The position numbers were made by a program, and so were the translations under genes. From Gammaproteobacteria bacterium (GTDB lineage: Bacteria > Pseudomonadota > Gammaproteobacteria > Enterobacterales > Alteromonadaceae): a DNA stretch of 64,000 bases. Positions 18,480 to 27,536 of the stretch are shown piece after piece; the stretch's first letter is position 1; each line of letters opens with the position of its first letter. The notes beneath the pieces were generated by a model. That model saw nothing but the letters and a program-made list of their open reading frames with translations. It was not told the origin of the DNA and did no database searches. The DNA is taken from positions 1 through 64,000 of the forward strand of contig JAHJZX010000006.1 of NCBI GenBank assembly GCA_018826295.1, in the 5' to 3' direction.

Positions 18480-21038
18480 ATGAAAAATCATAATAACTAC
18501 CATCCGCTAAGCCGTGCGATAAAATATGCTTTGGCGGCGTCGCTAACATTGGGCGTTACTGCAACCGCTACAGCACAGGATGCTGCGCCGGATACGGCGA
18601 AAAAAGAGCAAGCCGTAGAGAAGATCGCCGTTGTCGGTACCCGCTCTGCCCCCCGCTCTATTGGTGATTCGCCGGTCCCGGTCGACATTATCGGTGGTGA
18701 AGAACTGAACAAAAACGGTAATTCCGATATGCTGAATTTGATCAGCACCACAGTACCGTCACTCAATGTGCACGCACAACCTATCAGCGATGCCGCGACA
18801 TTGATCCGGCCTATCAACTTACGCGGTCTGTCGTCTGACAGTACGCTGGTGCTGCTAAACGGTAAACGCCGGCACCGTGCTTCGGTTATATCTTTCCTCG
18901 GTGGTGGTATCAATGACGGTGCTCAGGGCCCAGACTTGTCGGTAATACCTGGCATTGCGATGAAACAGGTAGAAATATTACGTGACGGCGCCGCAGCACA
19001 ATACGGTTCAGATGCCATTGCCGGCGTAGTCAATTTTGTCTTAAAAGATGCCTCTGATGGCGGCACCATTGAAATTAAACACGGCGAATACTACGCCGGT
19101 GATGGCACCTCGACAGAGATCGCTGCAAACGTCGGTATGCCGCTGACCAAAGACGGCTTTGTTAACTTCAGCCTGCAATATAAAAATGTTGATGCGACCA
19201 GCCGCAGCGTACAACGTGATGATGCTCAGGGGCTGATCGATGCGGGTAACACCTCTGTATTGACACCAGCCCAGGTTTGGGGCGCACCGGAAATTAACGA
19301 CGACATAACCATATTTGCCAACGCCGGTTTAGATTTAGATAACGGTGGTCAGGCTTACATGTTTGGTAACTACTCTGAACGCGATGTCCGTGGTGGCTTC
19401 TACTTCCGTAACCCGCATAACCGCGGTGGCGTATTTTCCAATGACGGCGGTGAAACGCTGGAGGTTGTTGATACCACGGGCGCTGGCGGTTGCGCCAATG
19501 TGCCGATTTCAGGCTTAGATCATCAGCAAATCACCAGCGCGGTTAATGCCCTGCCAAACAACTGTTTTACTTTCTTCCAAATGTTCCCGGGTGGTTTTAC
19601 CCCTAATTTTGGCGGTAATATTACCGATACCTCATTGGCCATAGGCACTAAAGGTGAGTTTAAAGGCGGTTATTTTGACGGTGTTCTTTACGATTTCAGC
19701 GGTGTAGTCGGACGCAGTGAATCAATGTTCCAGCTGTTTAATTCAGTAAACGCGTCTTTAGGCCCGGATACGCCAACAGACTTCGATGCCGGTAAATATA
19801 TCCAGTTAGAAAAAACCTTTACAGCCGACTTTGTTAAGTATGTTCCTGCCGGCTTGTATGAAGATCTGACCGTTGCATTCGGTGCGCAGTGGACCGAAGA
19901 AACGTTCGAAATTGTTGCCGGTGAACAGGCATCATGGGAAGTGGGCCCTTACGTTGATCAGTTAAGCAATGGCTCCAATGGTTTCCCTGGTTTCCAACCA
20001 CAAACTGCTGGCACCTCAAGTCGGCGTAACTATGCCGCCTATGTTGATATCGAAGCTGAGTTTACTGAAGACCTGCTCGGTGCTCTGGCGGTGCGTTTTG
20101 AAGACTATGACTCTTTTGGCACCACGACCAACTATAAACTGACCGGCCAGTATCGTATTAACGATGACTGGGCGCTGCGTGCCTCAACCAGTACCGGCTT
20201 CCGCGCACCTACTGTTGGTCAGGCCAACGTCAGCAACGTTCGTACAGAGCTAAACCAGGGTGTGTTAGTTGACGTCGGCGTACTACCGCCAACTAATCCG
20301 GTTGCCATTTTAAAAGGCGCAACTGAATTAACACCAGAAGAGTCAACAAGCTACGCTTTAGGCTTGGTATACACTGGCTATGATTTCTTTGTCACAGCCG
20401 ACTACTACCGTATTGATGTTGACGACCGCATTAGTCAGTCTGCTGCGTTTGAAATTACGCCGGAAGAAATTGCCGCACTAAAAGCTGCCGGTGTGCGCGG
20501 TATTGATTCACTAACCAGTATCACCTATCTGACCAACGACTTTGATACCCGTACTCAGGGTATTGATATCGTGGCCAATTACGCTATGGATGCCTTTAAT
20601 GGCCGCAGCAGCTTCGCGCTGGCGTACAACTGGAACGACACTGAAGTTACCCGTTTCAGTGACATTACCGGTGAGTTCCGTGTATCGCGGTTAGAGGACG
20701 ACTTACCTAAACATCGGGCTACCTTTACCTGGACGCAAACCTGGGATGACTGGACTGCATTTGTGCGGACTAACTATTACGGCACCTATCAGGGTGTTCA
20801 CGCCGATGATCCGGGCTTTGCGGTCAAAGCAACCTGGGAAGTAACCCTGGATGCCGAAGTGAGCTACTATATTAACGACAGCTTTATCGTGTCTGTTGGC
20901 GCGCAAAACCTGCTGGATAACGATCCGGCTGAATTACCAGCCGAATGGCAGGGTATTTTGGGTGGCAAATATTTTGAAACCTCTCCCATGGGTATCAATG
21001 GTGGTTATTACTACTTAAAAGGCACCTATAAGTTCTGA
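18480..21038 (+). CDS. TonB-dependent outer-membrane receptor
   Basis: An 852-residue receptor that imports a ligand through the outer membrane with TonB energy. The signal peptide (about residues 1-33, KYALAASLTLGVTATATAQ) is followed by a TonB-box-like EKIAVVGTR. The plug domain shows INLRGLSSDSTLVLLNGKRRH and VEILRDGAAAQYGSDAIAGVVNFVLK. The barrel ends in the usual aromatic terminus YYLKGTYKF. AGGA precedes the ATG. It is a lone gene with its own terminator. No siderophore, vitamin or glycan gene is adjacent and no clear Fur box is seen, so the ligand is unknown. Confidence 0.95.
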   Translation: MKNHNNYHPLSRAIKYALAASLTLGVTATATAQDAAPDTAKKEQAVEKIAVVGTRSAPRSIGDSPVPVDIIGGEELNKNGNSDMLNLISTTVPSLNVHAQPISDAATLIRPINLRGLSSDSTLVLLNGKRRHRASVISFLGGGINDGAQGPDLSVIPGIAMKQVEILRDGAAAQYGSDAIAGVVNFVLKDASDGGTIEIKHGEYYAGDGTSTEIAANVGMPLTKDGFVNFSLQYKNVDATSRSVQRDDAQGLIDAGNTSVLTPAQVWGAPEINDDITIFANAGLDLDNGGQAYMFGNYSERDVRGGFYFRNPHNRGGVFSNDGGETLEVVDTTGAGGCANVPISGLDHQQITSAVNALPNNCFTFFQMFPGGFTPNFGGNITDTSLAIGTKGEFKGGYFDGVLYDFSGVVGRSESMFQLFNSVNASLGPDTPTDFDAGKYIQLEKTFTADFVKYVPAGLYEDLTVAFGAQWTEETFEIVAGEQASWEVGPYVDQLSNGSNGFPGFQPQTAGTSSRRNYAAYVDIEAEFTEDLLGALAVRFEDYDSFGTTTNYKLTGQYRINDDWALRASTSTGFRAPTVGQANVSNVRTELNQGVLVDVGVLPPTNPVAILKGATELTPEESTSYALGLVYTGYDFFVTADYYRIDVDDRISQSAAFEITPEEIAALKAAGVRGIDSLTSITYLTNDFDTRTQGIDIVANYAMDAFNGRSSFALAYNWNDTEVTRFSDITGEFRVSRLEDDLPKHRATFTWTQTWDDWTAFVRTNYYGTYQGVHADDPGFAVKATWEVTLDAEVSYYINDSFIVSVGAQNLLDNDPAELPAEWQGILGGKYFETSPMGINGGYYYLKGTYKF

Positions 21039-21064
21039 TCAGCTCATAGCTAAGTTGCCAATGT

Positions 21065-21096
21065 AAAAATCCGCCTTAACCGGCGGATTTTTTTTA
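21065..21096 (+). terminator. Intrinsic terminator after the TonB receptor
   Basis: aaatccgcc / ggcggattt form a perfect 9-bp stem followed by eight T residues. It may also serve ydiJ from the other side. Confidence 0.9.
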
Positions 21097-21117
21097 ATCA
21101 AAAACTATTGCCAGCGG

Positions 21118-24100
21118 TTATAACGCCGCGAGCAGCGCCTGCAGCGGGTGCTTTGGTTTATCACCTACCAGCCGCTTTACCTGGCTGCGACATGAAAAGC
21201 CGGTGACCAATACTTGCGCCGTACCAAACTGCTCAACCGGTGCGCGCCAACTCATATCAAACAGCGCTTTGCTGTTAGCCAGGTTTTGCGCTTCATGGCC
21301 ATAGGTACCGGCCATACCACAGCAGCCTACACTAACGGGCTTTAAGCTTAAGCCTGCCTGCTGAAAAATCTGCTGCCAGGCTTTTTCAGTTGCCGGTAGC
21401 GCCGTTTTCTCGGTGCAATGCGCCAGTAAGGCAAATTCTGCGCTGGTGTTTACCTGCGGCAAGTTTTGCTGTAGCAGCCATTCATGCAGCAGCTGCACAT
21501 TAAAATCTCCACGCTTATCACCCAGTGCTTTATGGTATTCATCGCGATATACCAGTACTAACGATGCATCCAGCCCCAGCATCGGTAAACCCAGTTGCTG
21601 CAATTGATTTAGCAATTGGGCGGCATTGGCAGCGGTTTTGGCAAACTGGCGCAAAAAGCCTTTTACGTGCTGTGGCTTGCCATTGGGTAAAAACGGCAGT
21701 AGTACCGGGTTAAAGCCCAGTTTGTGTAACAGTTGCAGCGCATCTGCCACCAGCTCAGCTTCATAAAAGCTGGTAAAAGGGTCTTGTACCAGCAGCACAG
21801 TGCGAGCCCGCTGCTCTGCGCTTTGTTGTTGCAGCGCGGCTAAATCAAAGCGGTAACGATCGCCAATCTGCTGCGCTAAGGTAGGCACTGACAATAGTGG
21901 CGTATCAACATAGCCGACCGTTTTTTCCAGTACCGCAGCGGTCAGTTGGCGTTTAAGCATAAAGTTAACCAGTGAAGGCGCTTTGGCCAACCAGGGCGCG
22001 GTACGCTCAATATTGCCGACGATATAATCTTTTGCCGGGCGCAAATAGCGGCTGTGATACAGTTGTAAAAATCTAGCCCGAAAGGATGGCACATCCACTT
22101 TGATCGGGCATTGACCAGCACAGGCTTTACAGGCCAGACAGCCTTCCATCGCTTCCATCACTTCATGTGAGAAATCCTGTTCACCGCGCCGTTTTGCCAG
22201 GGTATTTTTTGTGCGTTGCCACAAGCCTTTAATACCGCCAGCTTGCTGCAGTAACTGTTGCTCCTGTGCCAGTACGTCTACACCCTGCATTTGGGTTAAG
22301 CGTAACCATTCGCGCATTAACCCGGCGCGGCCTTTCGGGCTGTGCCGGCGGTCTTTAGTGACTTTGCTGGACGGACACATTGGCGAGTTTTCTTCATAGT
22401 TAAAGCACAAGCCATTGCCGTTACAATTCAGGCTGCTGTCAAAGCTGTCTTTAACAGCGACCGGAATTTGTCGGTCAAAGTACGCCCGCTTTACACCGTC
22501 GACCGACACCAAGCTGTCAGCATTGTTATAGGGCGTACAAATTTTACCGGGGTTCACCCGGTTACGCGGGTCAAACGCCGCTTTAATTTTACGCAGCTCA
22601 TTAAACAGCTCGTCACCAAAAAACGCCGGACCGTATTCACTACGATAACCCTTGCCATGCTCGCCCCACATCAAACCGCCATATTTGGCGGTAAGTGCCA
22701 CCACCTGATCGGAAATGGTCCGCAGCAGTTGTTCCTGCTCAGGATCACATAAATCTAATGCCGGGCGCACATGCAATACGCCGGCATCAACATGGCCAAA
22801 CATACCGTATTGCAAGCCATGGCTGTCCAGCAAAGATCGAAACTCTAGAATGAAATCGGCCAGATTCTCCGGCGGGACTGCCGTGTCTTCAGCAAAGGCT
22901 AACGGTTTTTGCTTACCTTTAGTGTTGCCCAGCAAACCAACGGCTTTTTTGCGCATGGCGTAAATGTTAGCGATAGCTGCATTATCGTAAGTTAGCTGGT
23001 AGCCGATAATGCCGTCGGTTTTATCGCTAATGGCGTTATCCAAACGGGCCGTTAGCGTGGCAATTTTTTGCTCAATCTCAGCCTGGCTTTCGCTATTGTA
23101 CTCCACCATATTCAGCCCCTGCATTTCAACGTCGGGCACATCGGTGATTAAGTCTTTTACCTGATGCCAGATAATATCCGCGCGGGCTAAGTTCAGTACC
23201 TTACTGTCGACCGTTTCAACTGATGTTGCTTCTGCCGCTACCAAAAACGGCGCATTTCTCAGCGCACTCTCAAAGCTGTCGTATTTTACGTTAACCAGAC
23301 ATTTGTATTTGGCTATCGGCGTAATATTCAGTTTAGCCTCAACCACAAAGCCTAATGAGCCTTCCGAGCCGGTAATAATGCGCGACAAATCAAACTCGGT
23401 TAAGTCGTCATTAAACACATGCTCTAAGTCGTAACCGGTTAAAAAGCGATTTAAGCGCGGGAATTTTTCTAATATTTGTGGCCGCAAGTCACGACAGCTA
23501 TCCAGCACCTGGCGATAAATACGGCCGATACTGTTGGGCTGCTCGGCGCGATGCTCGGCTTCAAAGGTAGCCATTTTGTGGGTTTTTAATATATTGCCGT
23601 CTATCAGCACCGTTTTTAGCGCCAGAACATGGTCACTGGTTTTACCGTATACCAAAGAACCCTGGCCGGAGGCATCGGTATTAACCATACCGCCGATAGT
23701 GGCGCGGTTAGAGGTGGATAAATCCGGCGCGAAGAAAAAGCCATATGGCTTTAAAAAGGCATTAAGCTGGTCTTTAATCACCCCGGCCTGCACCCGCACC
23801 CAGCGCTGCTCAAGATTTATTTCCAGAATGTTGCGCATATGGCGCGATAAATCCACCACCACATGCTCAGTCAGCGCCTGGCCGTTAGTGCCGGTACCAC
23901 CGCCGCGCGGGCTGAATTTGATATGCGAGAAACTGGAGGTTTGCGCCAGCGAGGTTAGAATAACCAGATCATCAGTAGATTTGGGCAGCAATACCGCTTG
24001 CGGTAAGGCCTGGTATACGCTGTTGTCAGTGGCCACCGCCAAGCGGCTGCCGTAGCTGGTTTCGATATCGCCGCTAAAGCCAGCGGCAACTAAGGCTTTA

Positions 24101-24156
24101 CTGAAAGCAACAATGCTGGCATCCAGCGCGAGTTCGGGATTAAGCTTTGGGATCAT
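21118..24156 (-). CDS. ydiJ: FAD/Fe-S D-2-hydroxyglutarate dehydrogenase
   Basis: E. coli YdiJ is a membrane-associated FAD/4Fe-4S enzyme that oxidises D-2-hydroxyglutarate. The order here is the same: FAD-binding domain (FSPRGGGTGTNGQALTEHVVVDLSRHM; LSTSNRATIGGMVNTDASGQGS), FAD-oxidase C domain (GMFGHVDAGVLHVRPALD), ferredoxin-like CLACKACAGQCPIKVD, and a C-terminal CCG domain (GCCGMAGTYGHEA). I prefer the start MIPKLNPEL, matching E. coli (1012 residues); the track uses a GTG four codons upstream (24168). No SD decides between them. It is not next to serA or lactate genes. Confidence 0.93.
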   Translation of the reverse strand: MIPKLNPELALDASIVAFSKALVAAGFSGDIETSYGSRLAVATDNSVYQALPQAVLLPKSTDDLVILTSLAQTSSFSHIKFSPRGGGTGTNGQALTEHVVVDLSRHMRNILEINLEQRWVRVQAGVIKDQLNAFLKPYGFFFAPDLSTSNRATIGGMVNTDASGQGSLVYGKTSDHVLALKTVLIDGNILKTHKMATFEAEHRAEQPNSIGRIYRQVLDSCRDLRPQILEKFPRLNRFLTGYDLEHVFNDDLTEFDLSRIITGSEGSLGFVVEAKLNITPIAKYKCLVNVKYDSFESALRNAPFLVAAEATSVETVDSKVLNLARADIIWHQVKDLITDVPDVEMQGLNMVEYNSESQAEIEQKIATLTARLDNAISDKTDGIIGYQLTYDNAAIANIYAMRKKAVGLLGNTKGKQKPLAFAEDTAVPPENLADFILEFRSLLDSHGLQYGMFGHVDAGVLHVRPALDLCDPEQEQLLRTISDQVVALTAKYGGLMWGEHGKGYRSEYGPAFFGDELFNELRKIKAAFDPRNRVNPGKICTPYNNADSLVSVDGVKRAYFDRQIPVAVKDSFDSSLNCNGNGLCFNYEENSPMCPSSKVTKDRRHSPKGRAGLMREWLRLTQMQGVDVLAQEQQLLQQAGGIKGLWQRTKNTLAKRRGEQDFSHEVMEAMEGCLACKACAGQCPIKVDVPSFRARFLQLYHSRYLRPAKDYIVGNIERTAPWLAKAPSLVNFMLKRQLTAAVLEKTVGYVDTPLLSVPTLAQQIGDRYRFDLAALQQQSAEQRARTVLLVQDPFTSFYEAELVADALQLLHKLGFNPVLLPFLPNGKPQHVKGFLRQFAKTAANAAQLLNQLQQLGLPMLGLDASLVLVYRDEYHKALGDKRGDFNVQLLHEWLLQQNLPQVNTSAEFALLAHCTEKTALPATEKAWQQIFQQAGLSLKPVSVGCCGMAGTYGHEAQNLANSKALFDMSWRAPVEQFGTAQVLVTGFSCRSQVKRLVGDKPKHPLQALLAAL

Positions 24157-24212
24157 AACTGCAGACACTCGGCAATAAGTGGCTGCAGTATAACATTAAC
24201 TTTACTGTAGGA

Positions 24213-24680
24213 TCAGCTGGCAGCAGGACGGAATTTCAGAGAAATACCGCGTAAAAAATAGCGCAGAACTTGCTCCTGACAGGCACGGTAGTGTTTATGA
24301 TCTGGCCGGCGGAAAAACGCACTCAGTTCATGCTTACTTAAGCGAAAATCAGCGCCTTCCAGTAAGGCTAAAATATCATCGTCTTTTAAATCAAAGGCGA
24401 TTTTTAGCTTACGCAAAATAATATTGTAATTCAGCTTGGTTTCCGGCGCTGGAATAACACCGTCTTTGGCACCACGGCGCTGTATAATTACACCGTTTAA
24501 AAAGCCCGCCAATAACTCATCGCTGATTGCTGCAAAGCTCTCGCTTTCATCAGCCTCTAACCAGGCCATCACCTGCTCTTTTGTCACCGTGACATTGGTT
24601 AAGGCAAAAATGGCTATCATGCCATGGTTAGGTGCATTTAGCGTGTAACGCAAGCTGCGCAGTACGTCGTTATTGGTCAA
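24213..24680 (-). CDS. DUF1456 family protein (YehS-like)
   Basis: The 155 residues match YehS: MTNNDVLRSLRYTLNAPNHGMIAIF at the start, then a second similar helical unit (TKLNYNIILRKLKIAFDLKDDDILALLEGADFRLSKHELSAFFRRPDHKHYRACQEQVLRYFLRGI). The two halves resemble each other, so this is an internal duplication. Function is unknown; the small helical repeats suggest a protein- or nucleic-acid-binding role. It stands alone between ribA and ydiJ on the same strand. Confidence 0.9.
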   Translation of the reverse strand: MTNNDVLRSLRYTLNAPNHGMIAIFALTNVTVTKEQVMAWLEADESESFAAISDELLAGFLNGVIIQRRGAKDGVIPAPETKLNYNIILRKLKIAFDLKDDDILALLEGADFRLSKHELSAFFRRPDHKHYRACQEQVLRYFLRGISLKFRPAAS

Positions 24681-24774
24681 GATAGTGTCCTGTAAACAAA
24701 GTCAGATGAAAAACGGCGGCTATGATACCACAGCCGCCGTTAAATCCGCATCCCGCTATCTGTTAACCTGCAAC

Positions 24775-25356
24775 TTAGGGTAAATGCCCCAGCTTGCTGG
24801 CTTTGGTGGCAAGATAACGATGGCTGTGGGCGGTGGTTTTTACCCGGTGCTGTACCCGCTCTAGCACATTGACGCCGGCATCGGTTAAGGCTTTAAGCTT
24901 ACGCGGGTTGTTAGTTAACAGCCGCACCTGGTTAATACCTAATTGTTGAAACATTTGCGCCGCGATATCGTACTCGCGCATATCCGGTAAAAAGCCGAGG
25001 ATCTCATTTGCTTCTACCGTATCCAGGCCTTTGTCCTGCTCGGCATAAGCACGAATTTTATTGATAAGGCCAATACCACGGCCTTCCTGGCGTAAGTACA
25101 AAATACAGCCACGGCCTAAATCGGCAATTTTCCGCATCGCCGCTTCTAACTGCGGGCCACAATCACAGCGCAGGCTAAACAGCGCATCACCGGTTAAACA
25201 TTCAGAATGCACCCGCGCCAGCACCGGCTCTGTGCCTGTTACATCGCCCAGCGTTAAGGCGACATGCTCTTTACCATTAGGCGCTTCAAAGCCATGCAAA
25301 CGAAATTCGGCAAAAGGCGTGGGTAACAAAGTTGAGGTTACAAGTTTTAATTTCAT
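24775..25356 (-). CDS. ribA: GTP cyclohydrolase II
   Basis: RibA opens the imidazole ring of GTP to start riboflavin synthesis. The zinc ligands appear in [16 protein letters not shown], and the catalytic segment is [16 protein letters not shown]. At 193 residues it matches the short monofunctional E. coli form, with no DHBP synthase domain. The start [14 protein letters not shown] (second of two tandem ATGs) is better spaced from GAGAAG than the first. It is unlinked to other rib genes, as is common. No FMN riboswitch is visible upstream. Confidence 0.96.
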   Translation of the reverse strand: MKLKLVTSTLLPTPFAEFRLHGFEAPNGKEHVALTLGDVTGTEPVLARVHSECLTGDALFSLRCDCGPQLEAAMRKIADLGRGCILYLRQEGRGIGLINKIRAYAEQDKGLDTVEANEILGFLPDMREYDIAAQMFQQLGINQVRLLTNNPRKLKALTDAGVNVLERVQHRVKTTAHSHRYLATKASKLGHLP

Positions 25357-25501
25357 CATGACTTCTCAGAGAACGGCCGCGCTGCATACAGCACAGGCGT
25401 TATTAGCTACAGCGCAAACTTTATTGGGCCAACAGCGGCAAAATTCAAGCTAAGCTGTTGTGGCATTATAGCAGCCTTAGTAGCGATGGATAGAACACAA
25501 A

Positions 25502-25516
25502 TGTGATATTATCACA
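25502..25516. promoter_or_regulatory. Palindromic operator-like site between ribA and the ABC exporter
   Basis: TGTGATATTATCACA is a near-perfect 15-base palindrome with TGTGA/TCACA arms. It resembles a CRP half-site pair but has a 5-base rather than 6-base spacer. It lies in the divergent gap, about 120 bases before the ABC gene. Confidence 0.35.
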
Positions 25517-25639
25517 AAATAGTGTGTTCAACTGCAGTGATTGTCGACAGCGATAAAATCCGGCTAACCAGCGCAGCAGCCATGCAATTTTTATTAAACC
25601 CGTTACAATAGCCGCTCTTATAGCTACAGGTTCTGTGCA

Positions 25640-27487
25640 ATGCTAAGTTTTTTCGAACGTATTATTAAGCCGTTTCCGGCCGTTGAGCCAACGCAACCGC
25701 CTAAGGGCATTTTTGCCTTTTGTCGCCATTATACCCAAGGCATGGAAGCATCACTTGTTCTGATGTCGATAACCACCGCTATTCTGGCCATGCTGGAAGT
25801 GTCGTTATTTAGCTTTATGGGCCAGCTGGTTGACTGGCTGGTACAGAATGAACCCGACGCGTTGTTTAGCACTGAACGCGCCACTTTGATCAAGATGGCC
25901 GTGGTAACGGTAATATTGCTGCCGGCACTGAGCTTTCTTCATGCCGCTATAGTGCATCAGACATTGCTGGGTAATTACCCTATGTCTATCCGCTGGTTAG
26001 CCCACCGCTACCTGTTGCGCCAGAGTATCAGCTTTTATCAGAACGACTTTGCCGGCCGCATTGCCACTAAGGTGATGCAAACCTCGCTGGCGGTACGCGA
26101 AACGGTAATGAAGCTGCTGGATGTGATGGTGTACATCCTGGTGTATTTCGGCTCTATGTTATTTTTTATTGCCGATGCCGACTTGCGGCTGATTATTCCA
26201 ATGCTAGTATGGCTGGTTATTTACATTGCAATGCAGTTTTATTTTGTACCACGTTTAAAGGCGGCCTCTACCCGCCAGGCCGATGCCCGTTCAGAAATGA
26301 CCGGCCGCATTGTCGACAGCTACACCAATATCACCACGATTAAGCTGTTTTCGCACACCAACCGCGAAGAAGCCTATGCTAAAGACAGCATGGAAGTGTT
26401 TTTAAAACCGGTGTACCGGCAAATGCGTTTGGCCACAGGTTTAAGCGTGTCTGTGCAAACGTTAAATTACTTTTTAGTGTTCGCCATAGCGGCATTATCC
26501 ATTTATTTATGGGCTGACAGCGCTATCAGCGTGGGGGCCATTGCTATAGCGGTGAGTTTAGCGCTGCGTTTAAACGGCATGGCGCAGTGGATCATGTGGG
26601 AAGTCAGCAGCCTGTTTGAAAACATCGGCACCGTAGCCGATGGCATTACCACCCTGTCGCAGCCAGCGCAGGTGCTGGATGTTAAAGACGCTAAACCGCT
26701 GCAGGTTAGCCAGGGAGCAATCAGCTTTAATAATGTGTGCTTTAACTACGGTAAGGCCGGTGATAACAACGGCAAAGCGCCGGTGTTACAGCAGTTGAAC
26801 CTGGAAATTAAACCCGGTGAAAAAGTGGGTTTGGTTGGCCGCTCCGGTGCGGGTAAATCTACGCTGGTGAATTTGCTGCTGCGTTTTTACGATGTCGAAA
26901 GCGGTAAAATCCTCATTGATGGCCAGGATATCAGCCAGCTAAATCAGGAAAGCCTGCGCCAGCATATTGCCATGGTAACCCAGGATACGTCTTTGCTGCA
27001 CCGCTCCGTGCGTGACAATATCGCCTATGGTAAGCCCGATGCCAGTGAAGCTGAGTTACAGCGGGCAGCAGAGCAAGCCGAAGCCAGTGACTTTATCAGT
27101 GACTTAACCGATCCTAAAGGCAATACCGGTTTTGACGCCCAGGTTGGCGAGCGCGGCGTTAAATTATCCGGCGGCCAGCGCCAGCGTATTGCTATCGCCC
27201 GCGTGCTGCTTAAAAACGCACCGATCTTAATTCTGGATGAGGCCACCTCAGCACTGGATTCCGAAGTAGAAGCCGCAATTCAGGCCAGTTTAAACACTCT
27301 GATGGCCGGAAAGACAGTCATTGCCATTGCCCACCGTTTATCAACCATCGCGCAGATGGACCGTTTAATTGTGTTGGATCAGGGCAATATTGTTGAACAA
27401 GGCACGCACAGCGAGCTGATAGCCAGCGGCGGTATTTACGCCCAGTTATGGGCGCACCAAACCGGTGGTTTTATTGGCGTAGAATAA
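25640..27487 (+). CDS. ABC exporter, fused permease and ATPase
   Basis: A 615-residue half-transporter that should work as a homodimer in the inner membrane. The N-terminal part (about residues 35-310) carries six membrane segments. The ATPase has Walker A GRSGAGKST, signature LSGGQRQR, Walker B ILILDEATSALD and H-loop AIAHRLSTI, all intact. It resembles MsbA/multidrug-type exporters but is longer at the N-terminus, and no lpxK follows as with msbA. It is a single gene ended by a strong terminator. The substrate is unknown. Confidence 0.93.
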   Translation: MLSFFERIIKPFPAVEPTQPPKGIFAFCRHYTQGMEASLVLMSITTAILAMLEVSLFSFMGQLVDWLVQNEPDALFSTERATLIKMAVVTVILLPALSFLHAAIVHQTLLGNYPMSIRWLAHRYLLRQSISFYQNDFAGRIATKVMQTSLAVRETVMKLLDVMVYILVYFGSMLFFIADADLRLIIPMLVWLVIYIAMQFYFVPRLKAASTRQADARSEMTGRIVDSYTNITTIKLFSHTNREEAYAKDSMEVFLKPVYRQMRLATGLSVSVQTLNYFLVFAIAALSIYLWADSAISVGAIAIAVSLALRLNGMAQWIMWEVSSLFENIGTVADGITTLSQPAQVLDVKDAKPLQVSQGAISFNNVCFNYGKAGDNNGKAPVLQQLNLEIKPGEKVGLVGRSGAGKSTLVNLLLRFYDVESGKILIDGQDISQLNQESLRQHIAMVTQDTSLLHRSVRDNIAYGKPDASEAELQRAAEQAEASDFISDLTDPKGNTGFDAQVGERGVKLSGGQRQRIAIARVLLKNAPILILDEATSALDSEVEAAIQASLNTLMAGKTVIAIAHRLSTIAQMDRLIVLDQGNIVEQGTHSELIASGGIYAQLWAHQTGGFIGVE

Positions 27488-27506
27488 AACGTCTATCAGG
27501 TTAAAA

Positions 27507-27534
27507 AAACGCCCGGCTTAACCGGGCGTTTTTG
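27507..27534. terminator. Bidirectional terminator between the ABC exporter and the S41 protease
   Basis: aacgcccgg / ccgggcgtt form a perfect 9-bp stem with an A-run on the left and a T-run on the right. It sits between convergent genes. Confidence 0.9.
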
Positions 27535-27536
27535 TG

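Noticed and set aside
22342-22752. 136-codon plus-strand ORF inside ydiJ
   Set aside because: It is antisense to a conserved Fe-S oxidase gene and has no recognisable domain.
25502-25516. CRP binding site
   Set aside because: The arms fit TGTGA/TCACA, but the centre is 5 rather than 6 bases, so CRP is not supported. Kept as an unassigned palindrome.
25357-25639. FMN riboswitch near ribA
   Set aside because: The conserved RFN element sequence blocks are absent, and the gap is largely taken up by other features.
25640-27487. Assignment of the ABC exporter as msbA
   Set aside because: The length and N-terminus differ and lpxK does not follow, so only the general exporter family is supported.
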